Program-made: the position numbers and the translations under genes | In this document: positions 1-9,872 of the stretch, in pieces | Layout of the letters: each line of letters starts with the position of its first letter | Numbering within the stretch: position 1 is the stretch's first letter | Notes under the pieces: model-generated | What the model was told of the DNA's origin: nothing | The model's input: only the letters and a program-made list of their open reading frames with translations | Databases searched by the model: none | Assembly (NCBI GenBank): GCA_938002085.1 | Contig: CALLAT010000048.1 | Coordinates: 1-55,998, forward strand | Source: an uncultured Pseudanabaenaceae cyanobacterium | Lineage (GTDB): Bacteria > Cyanobacteriota > Cyanobacteriia > PCC-9006 > JAAUQQ01 | Reading direction: 5' to 3' | DNA length: 55,998 nucleotides

Positions 1-1791
1 AGTAGCGGCTTGGCTGGGGACTGGGGGGGCTGGGGGTGGAGCCTGATTAGTCGCGGGAGCAGGAACCGGAGGCTTGGGTTTGGGTGCAGCGGGAGGGGGT
101 GCGGGGGGAGCCGTTGCTGCAGGAGCTCCCCCTACGGGAGCAGTGCTATGGGATGGTGGTGCATCAGGCTTTTGGGCTACTGCATCGAGCTTGACCTTGA
201 TGGGAGAGCCAGCAACTTTGGCTAGGGCTGTTTCAATGGCAGCTTGGCGGGTTTGAATGCTGCTGAGCCATTGCTGGGTAACGGCGATGTGGGCCACGCT
301 GCCGGTGAAGCGCATAAGTTGTGATTGTTGGCGCAGCAACATTTGAGTGCTGCGATATTCCACGTTGGCAATGACCTGCTGCCACATCTCGCCAAGGTCG
401 ATGCCGGTGGGGGCATTGGGTTCTACGGTGGGTTCTATCGGCGCTGTTTGGCTCGGCTGGGTCGGTGGCGCTTGGTTTGCGGCGGCGGGCGGAGCTGGAG
501 CTGGGGGAGTGACTTGGGAGGCAGCGGCTTGCACTGCTGGGGGGGGAGCTGGCGGGGCGGGAACTTGAATGGGGGGGGAGATGGCCGTTGGTGCAGTGGC
601 AGCAGGGGGGGGCGTTGTTGCGATCGCATTACCCGTTGGAGCAGGAGGAGCAATCGCCACGGGAGCGGCAACTGCCATCGCTGTCCCTTGGGGCTGCACG
701 AGAGCGGCGGGAAGTAGCCCCATCAGCGTGACTTCCAACCAAAGGCGGGGCTGGGTGCTGTTTTTGAGTTGAACTTCGCTGCTACGTAGGTGCTGTTGAC
801 CCTGGAGAATGACTGCAATATCTAGTTGCTGAGCGAACTCAGTCATTTCTTGCCAGGTGCTGGGCGTAATGGCCACGAGATCATTGCGCTGGGGGGCGGT
901 TCTGGCCACGAGTAAGTCGCGGTAGAAGCTGGCCAGGTTTTGCAAGACCACCAAGGGCTCGCGGCCCCGGTCCATCAATTGGCGAGCCCGTTCAATCACA
1001 GCCTCGGCGTTGTTGCTGGCTATCGCCTGGCTAATGGTAAATAGCTCCCGTTCCGGTACTGCCCCCACCAAGTCCCAAACGGCTTCGATCGCCACGGGCG
1101 GTGGCAACAAGCTGAGCTGATCCAACAAGCTTTCCGCATCTCGCAATCCCCCCTGGGATAGCTGGGCCACGAGGCGCAGGGCATCGTCATTGATGTCGAT
1201 TAGTTCCTGGTCAGCGATGTGCCGCAGATGGCCCACCATTTCCTCCAGGGGAATGCGGCGATAATCGAAGCGCTGGCAGCGGGAAATAATCGTGGGCAGC
1301 ACCCGCTGGGGATCGGTTGTGGCTAGGACAAAAACCACTCGCTCCGGCGGTTCTTCCAGGGTTTTTAGCAGCGCATTGAAGGCTGCCGTACTGAGCATGT
1401 GACATTCGTCGATCACATAGACCTTGTAGCGGCATTGCACCGGGGCAAACTGAGCCTTCTCAATCAACTCGCGAATGTTATCGACGCCGGTATTGCTGGC
1501 GGCGTCAATTTCAATCACATCCAGGGCAATGCCTGTGGTAATTGAATGGCAGGCCTCGCAGGTGCCGCAGGGCTGGGGAGTGGGCTTATCCCCCGTCTGG
1601 CAGTTGAGGGATTTTGCCAGGATGCGAGCGCTGGAGGTTTTGCCAGTGCCTCGGGGGCCGCTGAAGAGGTAGGCCGGGGCGATGCGCTGCTGGACGATCG
1701 CGTTGGAAAGCGTAGTGGCGATCGCCGTTTGCCCCACCAGATCTTGAAAGGTTTGGGGGCGATATTTGTGATGGAGCGGTTCGTAGGCCAT
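1..1791 (-). CDS. dnaX: DNA polymerase III subunit gamma/tau (partial, C-terminus outside window)
   Basis: Clamp-loader ATPase of the replicative polymerase. Reading the minus strand from ATG at 1791, the protein opens with MAYEPLHHKYRPQTFQDLVG, the usual DnaX start. Next come the Walker A motif GPRGTGKTS, a four-cysteine zinc module (the CGTCEAC part is clear), the Walker B region VIDECHML and the sensor/arginine-finger region TIISRCQRFDYRR. After about residue 370 the chain becomes a long Pro/Ala-rich linker, which explains the GC-rich, G-tract-rich first 700 bases, followed by a further folded stretch and another Pro/Ala tract. The frame is open for all 597 codons to base 1, so the C-terminus is missing. 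I see no intein in this part. Its promoter shares the 299-base gap with the divergent cyclase gene. Confidence 0.95.
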   Translation of the reverse strand, partial: MAYEPLHHKYRPQTFQDLVGQTAIATTLSNAIVQQRIAPAYLFSGPRGTGKTSSARILAKSLNCQTGDKPTPQPCGTCEACHSITTGIALDVIEIDAASNTGVDNIRELIEKAQFAPVQCRYKVYVIDECHMLSTAAFNALLKTLEEPPERVVFVLATTDPQRVLPTIISRCQRFDYRRIPLEEMVGHLRHIADQELIDINDDALRLVAQLSQGGLRDAESLLDQLSLLPPPVAIEAVWDLVGAVPERELFTISQAIASNNAEAVIERARQLMDRGREPLVVLQNLASFYRDLLVARTAPQRNDLVAITPSTWQEMTEFAQQLDIAVILQGQQHLRSSEVQLKNSTQPRLWLEVTLMGLLPAALVQPQGTAMAVAAPVAIAPPAPTGNAIATTPPPAATAPTAISPPIQVPAPPAPPPAVQAAASQVTPPAPAPPAAANQAPPTQPSQTAPIEPTVEPNAPTGIDLGEMWQQVIANVEYRSTQMLLRQQSQLMRFTGSVAHIAVTQQWLSSIQTRQAAIETALAKVAGSPIKVKLDAVAQKPDAPPSHSTAPVGGAPAATAPPAPPPAAPKPKPPVPAPATNQAPPPAPPVPSQAAT

Positions 1792-2090
1792 GGCAGTTCA
1801 TTCGTACCCTCTCATCATAGGCAATCGCGACCCAGGCTGTACCCAAGACAACAGTGAGTAAACCTTTGCGTCTCAAGGAGCCAAACTGGCCAGATATCTG
1901 CATCTTGAGCAAAAACTCAAGGGTTAGCGAATGTTGACAAGCGGTGTTGATCAGGGGCAATCCATTGGCAGTTGGCCCATTGCGAGATGGGTGAGGGCTT
2001 TTGCTCCTCACCCTGGGGATGACATCACTACGGGGCTCAGCCAAGTGGCGTAGGCTAACAGTGCTCTCAGGCTCTGATTTTCTTGCTCCC

Positions 2091-4148
2091 ATGACCGATT
2101 CCTCAGGTGTTGTCTCTGTTTCGCCCCAGCCCAAATCTTCAACTGCTGCGAGGCGACTGCGGTTGCGATCGCTGATCATCTTGCCTTTCTTGGCTCAAAT
2201 GCTCGCTGTCAGTGGCGCCATTGGCTATCTCTCCTACCGCAACGGTCAGCGCACTGTCGAAACTCTGGCTGAACAGCTCACCGAAGAAATTTCGCAACGT
2301 ATTGATGAAAACCTGCGTGCTTATCTAGCGCCGACTCAGCAAATTGACCGAATTAACGCCATTTGGGTTAAGCAACAGCAGCTTTCTTTGAATGACCTCA
2401 CGTCCTGGGAACCGTTGCTTTGGGAGCAAGTGCAAACGAACCCCGATATTAATTTTATTAAGATTACCAATCCTGCTGGCCAGCAGCGCACGGGAGAAAA
2501 ACTCGCCAACGGTGATCTGCGTATCAACGTTATTGATACACAAACTAACTATGACTTTCACTCCTACAAAACGGACGATCAGGGCAACCTGAAAGAGCTG
2601 GATGTTAGTTTTCCCACGCCAGATACCCGTGAGGGGGCTTGGTATAAGGATGCTGTGATGGCGGGGCAACCGGTGTGGAGCTCTGTTTTTATCTCATTTT
2701 TAGAAGACACCTTGTTAGTGGCATCTGCGACGCCAATCTATAGTCCAGACAATCAAGAACTGCTGGCTGTCTTGAACAGTGCCATCCGCCTCAATAGTGT
2801 GGGGGACTTTCTCAATGACCTGGAAATCGGTGAAACGGGCCAAGCCTTTTTGATTGAGCGGCGAGAGCAAGGCAAAGGGTCACTTCTGGCCACCTCCACC
2901 GACGAAATTCCCTTTCGAGGCAGCGGAGATGAACGTGAACTCTTTCCGGCGATTGAAAGCCAAGATTCTGTCACGCGCGCAGCGGTTGAGGAACTACTCC
3001 AAGACAATCCAGATTGGGGAAGACTGGACCAAGGTTCTAGCGTTAGAAAATTTCAAATTGAGGGACGGTGGTATTACCTCCAAGCCCATCCGCTACAAAA
3101 TGAACCTTCCCTGGACTGGCTGATTGGGGTAGTTGTCCCCGAGGCTGACTTTACGATCCAGATTCGCCGTAACACGCAGAATACGATTCTGCTCTCCTTG
3201 GGAGCGGTTGCCCTGACGACTCTGGCTGGTTTGTTGATTGCCCGCTGGTTGAGCCAGCCATTGGAGCAATTGACCCATGCCAGTCAGGCGATCGCCAGTG
3301 GAGAACTTCAGCAAGACATTCAGCTGAGCCCTCTGGCTGCCCAGGAGGTTTCTCAACTCGCTGTTTCCTTCGGCATCATGTCTGATCAGCTGCAAGATAG
3401 TTTTGCCACGTTGGAGCAGCGTGTGGTGGATCGCACCCAGGAACTCAACCAAGCCAATCTTAGCCTCCAGCAGGAGCAAGCTAAGGCTGAGGAGCTGTTG
3501 CTGAATATCTTGCCCGGGGCGATCGCAACCCAGCTGAAGGAATCCCCCGGCACCATCGCCGAGCTTTTTGAGGAAGTCACGATCCTGTTTGCAGACATCG
3601 TCGGTTTTACCCCTCTGTCCAATCGCATGGCTCCCCTAGAGCTGGTGGAATTCCTCAACAGCATCTTTTCTAGCTTTGATGCCCTGGCAGATCGCCATGG
3701 CTTGGAGAAAATCAAGACCATTGGTGACGCCTACATGGTGGCGGCCGGTTTGCCTAAGCCCCGGCAGGATCATGCCCAAGCCATTGCCGATATGGCCTTG
3801 GATATGCAAGCGGCGATCGCCCATATCCGGGACGATCAAGGCCAGCCTTGCCAAGTTCGTATTGGCATCAATACGGGCATTGCTGTGGCCGGGGTGATTG
3901 GCACCCGAAAGTTCATCTACGACCTCTGGGGCGATGCCGTGAACGTGGCGGCCCGCATGGAAAGCCATGGTGAGCCAGGCCATATTCAAGTGACTCACCA
4001 GACCTACCTCCATCTCAAAGAGCAATACCAACTTGCTGAACGGGGCAGGATTCAGATCAAGGGTAAAGGTGAACTTCAAACCTACTGGCTGTTGGGTCGT
4101 GCGGGTTGTGAGTCGCCCTTAACCGCTCCCGTTGTTGTCCATTCTTAG
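2091..4148 (+). CDS. Membrane-bound class III adenylate cyclase with CACHE and HAMP domains
   Basis: Predicted to make cAMP in response to an extracytoplasmic ligand. The 685-residue chain has a short cytoplasmic start, a membrane helix near residues 25-45, a periplasmic dCACHE-like sensor to about residue 360, a second helix (LLSLGAVALTTLAGLLIA), a HAMP segment, a short coiled coil and a C-terminal cyclase catalytic domain. The metal-binding aspartates are in FADIVGF and KTIGDAYM. The purine-specifying positions look like Lys (EKIKTIG) and Asp (YDLWGDAVN), as in adenylate rather than guanylate cyclases. ATG at 2091 (MTDSSGV) was preferred; the frame stays open to an ATG at 2001, but those 30 residues do not resemble the family. 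Domain calls come from motifs; the ligand is unknown. Confidence 0.9.
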   Translation: MTDSSGVVSVSPQPKSSTAARRLRLRSLIILPFLAQMLAVSGAIGYLSYRNGQRTVETLAEQLTEEISQRIDENLRAYLAPTQQIDRINAIWVKQQQLSLNDLTSWEPLLWEQVQTNPDINFIKITNPAGQQRTGEKLANGDLRINVIDTQTNYDFHSYKTDDQGNLKELDVSFPTPDTREGAWYKDAVMAGQPVWSSVFISFLEDTLLVASATPIYSPDNQELLAVLNSAIRLNSVGDFLNDLEIGETGQAFLIERREQGKGSLLATSTDEIPFRGSGDERELFPAIESQDSVTRAAVEELLQDNPDWGRLDQGSSVRKFQIEGRWYYLQAHPLQNEPSLDWLIGVVVPEADFTIQIRRNTQNTILLSLGAVALTTLAGLLIARWLSQPLEQLTHASQAIASGELQQDIQLSPLAAQEVSQLAVSFGIMSDQLQDSFATLEQRVVDRTQELNQANLSLQQEQAKAEELLLNILPGAIATQLKESPGTIAELFEEVTILFADIVGFTPLSNRMAPLELVEFLNSIFSSFDALADRHGLEKIKTIGDAYMVAAGLPKPRQDHAQAIADMALDMQAAIAHIRDDQGQPCQVRIGINTGIAVAGVIGTRKFIYDLWGDAVNVAARMESHGEPGHIQVTHQTYLHLKEQYQLAERGRIQIKGKGELQTYWLLGRAGCESPLTAPVVVHS

Positions 4149-4379
4149 GAACTGCCCCCTCTGGCAAAAGCTGTCTTTCTAAAGAAACCAATACATCGCC
4201 TTCTCTAGGCTTGTCCGGAACCGCAAACCAGTGGCAGAATGACTGTTTGGCGTCAACCTTATTCCTGGACTGTCCTCTGTTGCCTCCGCTTTTTCCCCTA
4301 GCGGCCCTAAGCTGCTGCCTAAGCAAGCCCAGTCTGACCAATGAAAAAGGATATTCAGCGGTGATGGAGTTTTAATCCC

Positions 4380-5342
4380 ATGCAAGAAATCCTGCTGTAT
4401 TCCCTTGTCTTTGCGGCGAGTCTCGCGCTGCTAGCAAAGAGCTCCGATTTTTTTACCGACGCCGCAGAAAAAATTGGTCTGCTTCTCGGCTTGCCTGCTT
4501 TCATTATTGGCGTAACCATTGTTGCGATCGGCACCTCCATTCCAGAGCTGGTCTCCTCCCTCGTTTCTATTTCTGAAGGGGCACCGGAGTTTGTTGTCAG
4601 CAATGTCGTGGGCTCTAACATCACCAATATCTTTCTGATTATTGGTATTGCATCGGTCATTGGCAAGCAGCCCATTCGCATTACCTATGACCTCGTCAGT
4701 GTTGACCTGCCATTGTTTGTGGGCTCTGCGTTCATCCTGGCTTTAGAGGGAGCTGACGGTCGCTTTACCCTAGGCGAAGCGATCTTAAGTATCGTCGGCT
4801 ATGTGATGTATCTGTTCTATACGGTCAAGGGCAGTGGCGAAGCACCGGAGACACCCGAGGAAGATCTGCCGGTCCATGTGGAGCGCAGTAAACGAGCCCT
4901 AATCCAGCAACTGCTGATTATTACCCTGAGCTCGGTCTTTATTTATATCGGGGCGAAATACACCATTGAGTCCATCATCAAGCTCTCGGAGCTACTCAAT
5001 GTTGGCAAAGAGATTATTGCGGTGACTGTCGTAGCCTTTGGTACTTCTCTGCCAGAGCTAGCGGTTACGATCAATGCCACCATGAAGGGGAAAGCAGAAC
5101 TGGCTGTGGGTAATGTCCTGGGCTCTAATGTCTTCAACACCTTTATGGTGATGGGTGTTCCTGGACTGGTTCAAGAGCTGCCGGTGCCGGCCTTGGTTCA
5201 GCAAGTCAGTATGCCTACCATGGTGGCGGGCACGATTTTGCTCTTCTTTGCCACCCAGGATCAGGAGCTGACGATTTGGGAGGGGTGGCTGTTTTTCATT
5301 CTGTACGCCTGGTTTATTGGCCATAGCTTTGGTTTGCTCTAG
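4380..5342 (+). CDS. Calcium/sodium antiporter (CaCA superfamily, YrbG-type)
   Basis: A 320-residue inner-membrane cation exchanger. Two homologous halves each carry the alpha-repeat signature of the family: GTSIPELVSSL with VGSNITNIF in the N-terminal half, and GTSLPELAVTINA with LGSNVFNTF in the C-terminal half. About ten hydrophobic segments are visible. A short charged loop (GSGEAPETPEEDLPVHVERSK) separates the halves. Length and architecture fit prokaryotic Na+/Ca2+ or H+/Ca2+ exchangers; the ion pair cannot be told from sequence. It follows the cyclase by 231 bases and precedes the peptidase gene by 44 bases on the same strand, so co-transcription with the peptidase is possible. Confidence 0.9.
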   Translation: MQEILLYSLVFAASLALLAKSSDFFTDAAEKIGLLLGLPAFIIGVTIVAIGTSIPELVSSLVSISEGAPEFVVSNVVGSNITNIFLIIGIASVIGKQPIRITYDLVSVDLPLFVGSAFILALEGADGRFTLGEAILSIVGYVMYLFYTVKGSGEAPETPEEDLPVHVERSKRALIQQLLIITLSSVFIYIGAKYTIESIIKLSELLNVGKEIIAVTVVAFGTSLPELAVTINATMKGKAELAVGNVLGSNVFNTFMVMGVPGLVQELPVPALVQQVSMPTMVAGTILLFFATQDQELTIWEGWLFFILYAWFIGHSFGLL

Positions 5343-5386
5343 GCCGCCGTTTTTTCATTCATCTTGTCTACAGTCAGAGTTTCACC

Positions 5387-7486
5387 ATGCCTGATAACGC
5401 TTCTGCCGCCGCTGACCCATCGCCCCTCGGTCTTCCTCCGATTGTTGCTCAGCGTCCGAAGGAACTGGAGATCCATGGCGATCGCCGCGTTGATCCCTAT
5501 TACTGGCTGCGGGAAAAGGAAAATCCAGAGGTCATTGAATATCTAGAAGCAGAGAACGCCTACACCGAAGCCCAAACCGCCCATAGTTCAGCCCTCCAGC
5601 AACAGCTCTACGACGAGATGCTGGGTCGCATTCAGGAAACGGACCTGTCGGTGCCCTATCGCTATGGCGACTATTACTACTACTCCCGCACCGAAGAGGG
5701 CAAAGCCTACGGGATTCTCTGTCGCAAGTCAGGCAGTTTGGAGGCGGAGGAAGAAATTCTGCTCGATGAAAACGTCCTAGCCGAGGGCTTAGAGTTCTTT
5801 TCCCTGGGCGATTACGAGGTCAGCCCCAATCACAAATTGTTGGCTTACTCCACCGATACCCAGGGCAATGAGCGTTACACCCTGGTGTTTCGCGATTTGG
5901 AAACGGGCGATCGCTTCCCCGAGAGCATTCCCGATGTGGGCGGAGCCTGCTGGGCCAATGACAATAAGACCGTCTTTTACCTCCGCCTCGATGAAACCAA
6001 TCGCCCCTACCAGCTCTGGCGCCACGGTCTCGGTAGCCTGATCCATAACGATGAGTTGGTTTACGAAGAAAAAGACGAAGCCTTTTACCTCGACCTCAGC
6101 ACCACCCGTAGCGAGGCCTATATTCTCCTCAGCGCCGACAGCAAAATCACCTCCGAAGTGCGCTTTGTTGATGCCAACGCTCCCGATGAGGAATTCCGCA
6201 TCATTCACCCCCGAGAAAAAGGCGTGGAGTATGGCGTTGCCCACCATCCCGGGCTAGAAAGCGATGTTGAAGGCAACCGCTTCTACATCGTCACCAACGA
6301 CAATGCCATCAACTTCAAGCTGATGACCGCCCCGGTGAGCAATCCTGCCAAAGCCCAATGGAAGGAAATGATTCCCCACCGGGAAGATGTCATGCTCAGC
6401 GGCGTCGATCTTTTTGCAGATCACTTGGTCATTTATGAGCGAGAGCAGGGGCTGCCCAGCATTCGGGTGCAAAAGCTTTCCACGGGAGATGTGACCCAAT
6501 TAGACTTTCCCGAGCCAACTTACTCTGTGAGCGGCGGTTTTATGCCGGAGTTCGACAGCAATGTGCTGCGATTCCGCTACAGCTCCATGATCACGCCCTC
6601 ATCGGTCTTTGACTACGACATGGATAGCCATAAACGGGAGCTGAAGAAAGAGCAGCCTGTGCTGGGGGGCTACGATCGCAGCCAATACGAAAGCCAGCGC
6701 CTGCTAGCCAAGGCCCCCGATGGCACAGAAGTTCCCATTTCCCTGGTCTATCCCAAGGGCACTGAACTCAATGGGGAAAATCCTCTACATCTGACAGGCT
6801 ATGGCTCCTATGGCTATCCCTATCCCGTGGGCTTTTCCCCTTACCGGCTGTCTCTGTTGGAGCGTGGCGTGGTTTGCGCGATCGCCCACATTCGCGGGGG
6901 CGGTGAGCTGGGCCGCAAGTGGTATGAAGACGGCAAGTTCCTACATAAGGCCAATACCTTCACGGATTTCATTGCCTGTGCGGAGTATTTGATTGCGGAG
7001 AATTGGACTCAGTCGGAAAAGTTGACGATCTCCGGCGGTAGCGCTGGTGGATTGCTGATGGGGGCGGTGGTGAACTTGAGGCCTGAATTGTTTAAAGGGG
7101 CGATCGCCCAAGTCCCCTTTGTTGATGTTGTTACCACTATCCTCGACCCAGACTTGCCCCTCTCTGTCATTGAGTGGGACGAATGGGGCAATCCCAACGA
7201 GCCGGAATTCTACAACTACATGAAATCCTACTCGCCCTACGACAATGTCGCGGCTCAGGATTACCCCAATTTACTGATCACAGCAGGCCTCAACGACCCC
7301 CGCGTCTCCTATTGGGAACCCGCAAAATGGGCCGCTAAGCTCCGGGTGACGAAGACTGATAGCAACTCTCTCCTGCTCAAGACCAATATGGGAGCAGGCC
7401 ATGGAGGCGCATCGGGTCGCTATGAGCGCATCAAAGAGATCGCCTTTGAAGATGCTTTTTTGCTGGACTGTCTAGGCCTCAGTTAG
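5387..7486 (+). CDS. Oligopeptidase B-like S9 serine peptidase
   Basis: A 699-residue cytosolic peptidase of the prolyl oligopeptidase family. The N-terminal part contains PYYWLREKENPEVIEYLEAEN, a typical S9A start, followed by a beta-propeller. The C-terminal alpha/beta-hydrolase domain has the catalytic serine in SGGSAGGLLMGA, the aspartate in GLNDPRVSYWEPAKW and the histidine in GAGHGGASGR. The stretch AHIRGGGELGRKWYEDGKFL and the SAGGLLMGAVVN context match oligopeptidase B (cleaving after Arg/Lys) better than strict prolyl oligopeptidase. Length fits. ATG at 5387 follows the exchanger gene closely. Substrate preference is inferred from family resemblance only. Confidence 0.92.
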   Translation: MPDNASAAADPSPLGLPPIVAQRPKELEIHGDRRVDPYYWLREKENPEVIEYLEAENAYTEAQTAHSSALQQQLYDEMLGRIQETDLSVPYRYGDYYYYSRTEEGKAYGILCRKSGSLEAEEEILLDENVLAEGLEFFSLGDYEVSPNHKLLAYSTDTQGNERYTLVFRDLETGDRFPESIPDVGGACWANDNKTVFYLRLDETNRPYQLWRHGLGSLIHNDELVYEEKDEAFYLDLSTTRSEAYILLSADSKITSEVRFVDANAPDEEFRIIHPREKGVEYGVAHHPGLESDVEGNRFYIVTNDNAINFKLMTAPVSNPAKAQWKEMIPHREDVMLSGVDLFADHLVIYEREQGLPSIRVQKLSTGDVTQLDFPEPTYSVSGGFMPEFDSNVLRFRYSSMITPSSVFDYDMDSHKRELKKEQPVLGGYDRSQYESQRLLAKAPDGTEVPISLVYPKGTELNGENPLHLTGYGSYGYPYPVGFSPYRLSLLERGVVCAIAHIRGGGELGRKWYEDGKFLHKANTFTDFIACAEYLIAENWTQSEKLTISGGSAGGLLMGAVVNLRPELFKGAIAQVPFVDVVTTILDPDLPLSVIEWDEWGNPNEPEFYNYMKSYSPYDNVAAQDYPNLLITAGLNDPRVSYWEPAKWAAKLRVTKTDSNSLLLKTNMGAGHGGASGRYERIKEIAFEDAFLLDCLGLS

Positions 7487-7520
7487 GCATGAGAATTTAA
7501 GAAGAACCTGTTTTACGTAG

Positions 7521-7540
7521 GGACATGGCATGCCATGTCC
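7521..7540. repeat. 20-bp perfect palindrome downstream of the peptidase gene
   Basis: GGACATGGCATGCCATGTCC is its own reverse complement. It lies 35 bases after the peptidase stop codon and has no T-tract, so it is not a classic terminator. Similar palindromes recur between genes in many cyanobacteria, so this may be a dispersed REP-like repeat. Confidence 0.6.
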
Positions 7541-7625
7541 GCAATTGGCCATGATGCCTAACGCTGCCAATTTTATCCTGGTTCCGTAGGTGCATTATTC
7601 CTGCACAAGAGAGTAAAGCGATCGC

Positions 7626-7874
7626 CTATCCCTCTTCCGTCGATGCCCCTGCATCCTCAGTGGGTGCATCATCTTTGGGGGGATGCTCCTCACTCTTGCC
7701 CCGCACTGAAGGCAAAGCTTCCACCAAGCCCATGTCATAGGCCTCATCGGGCAGCTCCCCGGCTAAGTACTTACCTGGCTCAAAGATGCGGCTGATCGTG
7801 AAGCATTGCTGCTTTAGCTCAACCATTTCTTCTTGGCGGAACATCATGCGACTACGGCTGCGTTCAATGGCCAT
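7626..7874 (-). CDS. Small hypothetical protein, 82 aa
   Basis: I do not recognise the family. The 82-residue product starts MAIERSRSRMMFRQEEMVEL, has a charged core with one CFTISRIFEPGKYL segment, and ends in an acidic, Pro/Asp/Glu-rich tail that is probably disordered. No signal peptide or membrane helix is visible. An AGGAG-type ribosome site (CCTAGGAGACTAGACC read on the minus strand) lies just upstream of the ATG and supports translation. It is convergent with the peptidase gene and borders the AT-rich region with DnaA-like boxes. Confidence 0.65.
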   Translation of the reverse strand: MAIERSRSRMMFRQEEMVELKQQCFTISRIFEPGKYLAGELPDEAYDMGLVEALPSVRGKSEEHPPKDDAPTEDAGASTEEG

Positions 7875-8252
7875 GGTCTAGTCTCCTAGGAAGGCAGTTT
7901 TCTTTGCTGTTCTAGCCTAGCTAATTTTTAAGCCCCTATGGCGACGGTTTCATTTGTGAGGGCTGGGCTATCCCTATTCTCACTAGCCATCTGGATTTGA
8001 TAGAGCTGTCAGAGGGCTTGGTCATGTGACTCCAAAGACTTTAGCATTTTTAAAATGCTTCGCTAGCATGGTGCTAATCACTGATGGATTGAGCCTAATT
8101 CAATCGTGAAACCAGGCATCCGTCTAATTCCTGAGAAGATGAAAATCTAATTTTAAATCGAGAGAGTAGGAGTCAGATAAGGAGAAAATTAGATTGATTT
8201 AGATAAATGTTGAAGATCTTAGAAATGATAGTAATAACTAATTAGTCACAGC

Positions 8253-8337
8253 TTTGCCACAGAATTTCCACAAAACTGAATTTGGATTTCCACAGCTAAA
8301 TCTCACTTTTCCACAATCTAGAGAAAGCTGTGGAACA
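8253..8337. other. Cluster of DnaA-box-like 9-mers; candidate oriC
   Basis: Five 9-mers close to the cyanobacterial DnaA box TTTTCCACA lie within 85 bases: TTTGCCACA (8253-8261), ATTTCCACA (8264-8272), ATTTCCACA (8286-8294), a perfect TTTTCCACA (8307-8315) and, inverted, TGTTCCACA (8329-8337). The flank at about 8140-8250 is strongly AT-rich and could serve as an unwinding element. The surrounding gap, 7875-9065, is among the longest without a clear gene in the window. The box spacing and AT-rich flank resemble a bacterial replication origin, but dnaA or dnaN is not nearby, so this remains a candidate. Confidence 0.55.
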
Positions 8338-9065
8338 ACGAAGCACGAATGGATTCTAGAAAATAATGGCATCAGAAATTTTGATTGTTGCTTCTCTGGG
8401 CGCTTGGGTAAATTAGTGTTATACCAATAACAGTCAAATAACGAATGTGAAGTTGATTCGATTTTAACTGAGAGAGTCAAGCAAGTTAATCGGTCGTTGA
8501 TACCGAACGAAATTCAAGCTTAAAACCTAATTTGCCTGAGGAGGCTAATTTGTTTCAGTTCTGCATTCAATACTCATCTATGAGCCAGCAGTACCTCTCC
8601 AGCTCCAGCGAAATATCACATTTGTTATTCATCCCTTATTGTCCTAGTCGTTCTGAGTCACCCATTGGCAAACTTAGATACTTTTGAGCATCAAGTCTTG
8701 CTTGTTTCAAGCTCTGAGCTACTGCAAATCCTGAAAAGCCTCGACAACTAGGCGTATTAAGGATTCTATGTTTCCCTTAAAGATCTACTTTACATCTGCC
8801 GTTTGAACATGTTCTGCTATTGCGTTGCAGTGGATTGTGGGCAGATTTGCTATTCGTAAAACTCGATCGTCCTAGCGATTTCCGACTAGGAGTAGAAACA
8901 TCAGGATGGGGATTCACAACAGATCTTGTCTCCATCTTGCCACGGCTTACATCGTTCTATAGCGCCAGTCAATTTCTCGATTTGGCTCACTCTTTCATCT
9001 GCTTGAGCATGATGAAACTTCATTACCTATGCCTGTGGCAGAACACTCACACTGAGGTTTTGAAT
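8338..9065. other. AT-rich intergenic stretch, no supported gene
   Basis: Right half of the gap after the DnaA-like boxes. Only short, composition-biased open frames occur, including the upstream extension of the next gene's frame from 8820. No RNA gene or terminator hairpin was recognised. Confidence 0.5.
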
Positions 9066-9788
9066 ATGCAATTTCACCTGATAAATCAATCTGAACCTAC
9101 TCTCCCATCTCGAAATTTACACCGCATTCCCCTTCGGCTGAGACAGCTCTATCCCCATAGCTTCAATGTTGACAGTAATCGTTGGCAAACTCCCATAGAG
9201 CCTCAGCCGCTGGGAAGTCAGACCGCACCCATCAATAATTCGAATCATAAGGAGAACCCTAACGTCACTAGTTCTAAACAAGACCCGTTTACCTTTGCCC
9301 AGGCATTCCACGATCGCCTTTTCCCCCAACCACCGGCCTTTGTCGAACGACGACGACCCAACCCCAATGCTCATTCCCCAACAGCGGCAACAGCAAGACT
9401 GCAAAACTTCAGTCCCGAGAAGCACCGAATTTTTCTGCTAGGGGGCTGGCTCATTGCATTATTCACGATTGCCATTAATTTGGGAGGTGCCCATGGAGGG
9501 CGCGTTAATGCCAGCGCCATGGATCAATCCCGCTGCCAAAAAATCGTGCAATCCAATGCGGTTATCTCCCGTGCTCAGCTGGCCCAAGTCTTAACGGTGC
9601 CGGAGCGATCGCCCCAAAGTGACATTCGTGCCCAACTCCCCCAGCCCTATTGCCAACTGCAAGACATTGAAATGCGTGCAGGTGTCACTGCCCAGCGCGA
9701 AGCCTATCCCCTCGCCTTTGACCCCCAGACTTGGCTCGTCTTGTTATTTGAAGAGGACGAATATGCGGGCTATGCCTTCCAGTTTTAG
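9066..9788 (+). CDS. Conserved-type hypothetical membrane-anchored protein
   Basis: A 240-residue protein of unknown function. The N-terminal ~130 residues are polar and Pro/Asn/Gln-rich and look disordered. A single membrane helix (IFLLGGWLIALFTIAINLGG) follows, then a compact C-terminal domain of about 75 residues with two cysteines (SRCQKIVQ and PYCQLQDIEMRAG) and a conserved-looking end, LAFDPQTWLVLLFEEDEYAGYAF. I chose ATG at 9066 (MQFHLINQ); the frame is open to 8820 but that part reads like non-coding sequence. It is followed by two more envelope-type hypothetical genes on the same strand (gaps 84 and 56 bases), suggesting an operon. Function not assigned. Confidence 0.7.
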   Translation: MQFHLINQSEPTLPSRNLHRIPLRLRQLYPHSFNVDSNRWQTPIEPQPLGSQTAPINNSNHKENPNVTSSKQDPFTFAQAFHDRLFPQPPAFVERRRPNPNAHSPTAATARLQNFSPEKHRIFLLGGWLIALFTIAINLGGAHGGRVNASAMDQSRCQKIVQSNAVISRAQLAQVLTVPERSPQSDIRAQLPQPYCQLQDIEMRAGVTAQREAYPLAFDPQTWLVLLFEEDEYAGYAFQF

Positions 9789-9872
9789 ACCTAAATAGCC
9801 GGTCTAGAAATTTGCCCTAAAGACTTCAACTGACCCTCTCGCCAGGGCGTACAACTGTGCGCCCAATGCAGC

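Noticed and set aside
1586-2179. A 197-codon minus-strand open frame across the dnaX start and the dnaX-cyclase gap.
   Set aside because: It overlaps dnaX in another frame and has no recognisable domain, whereas the dnaX frame shows all family motifs.
3636-4079. Long minus-strand frame opposite the cyclase catalytic domain.
   Set aside because: It is antisense to a well-supported catalytic domain; long antisense frames are expected in GC-rich coding sequence.
8238-8480. 80-codon minus-strand frame in the AT-rich gap.
   Set aside because: It spans the DnaA-like boxes, shows no domain and has no ribosome site.
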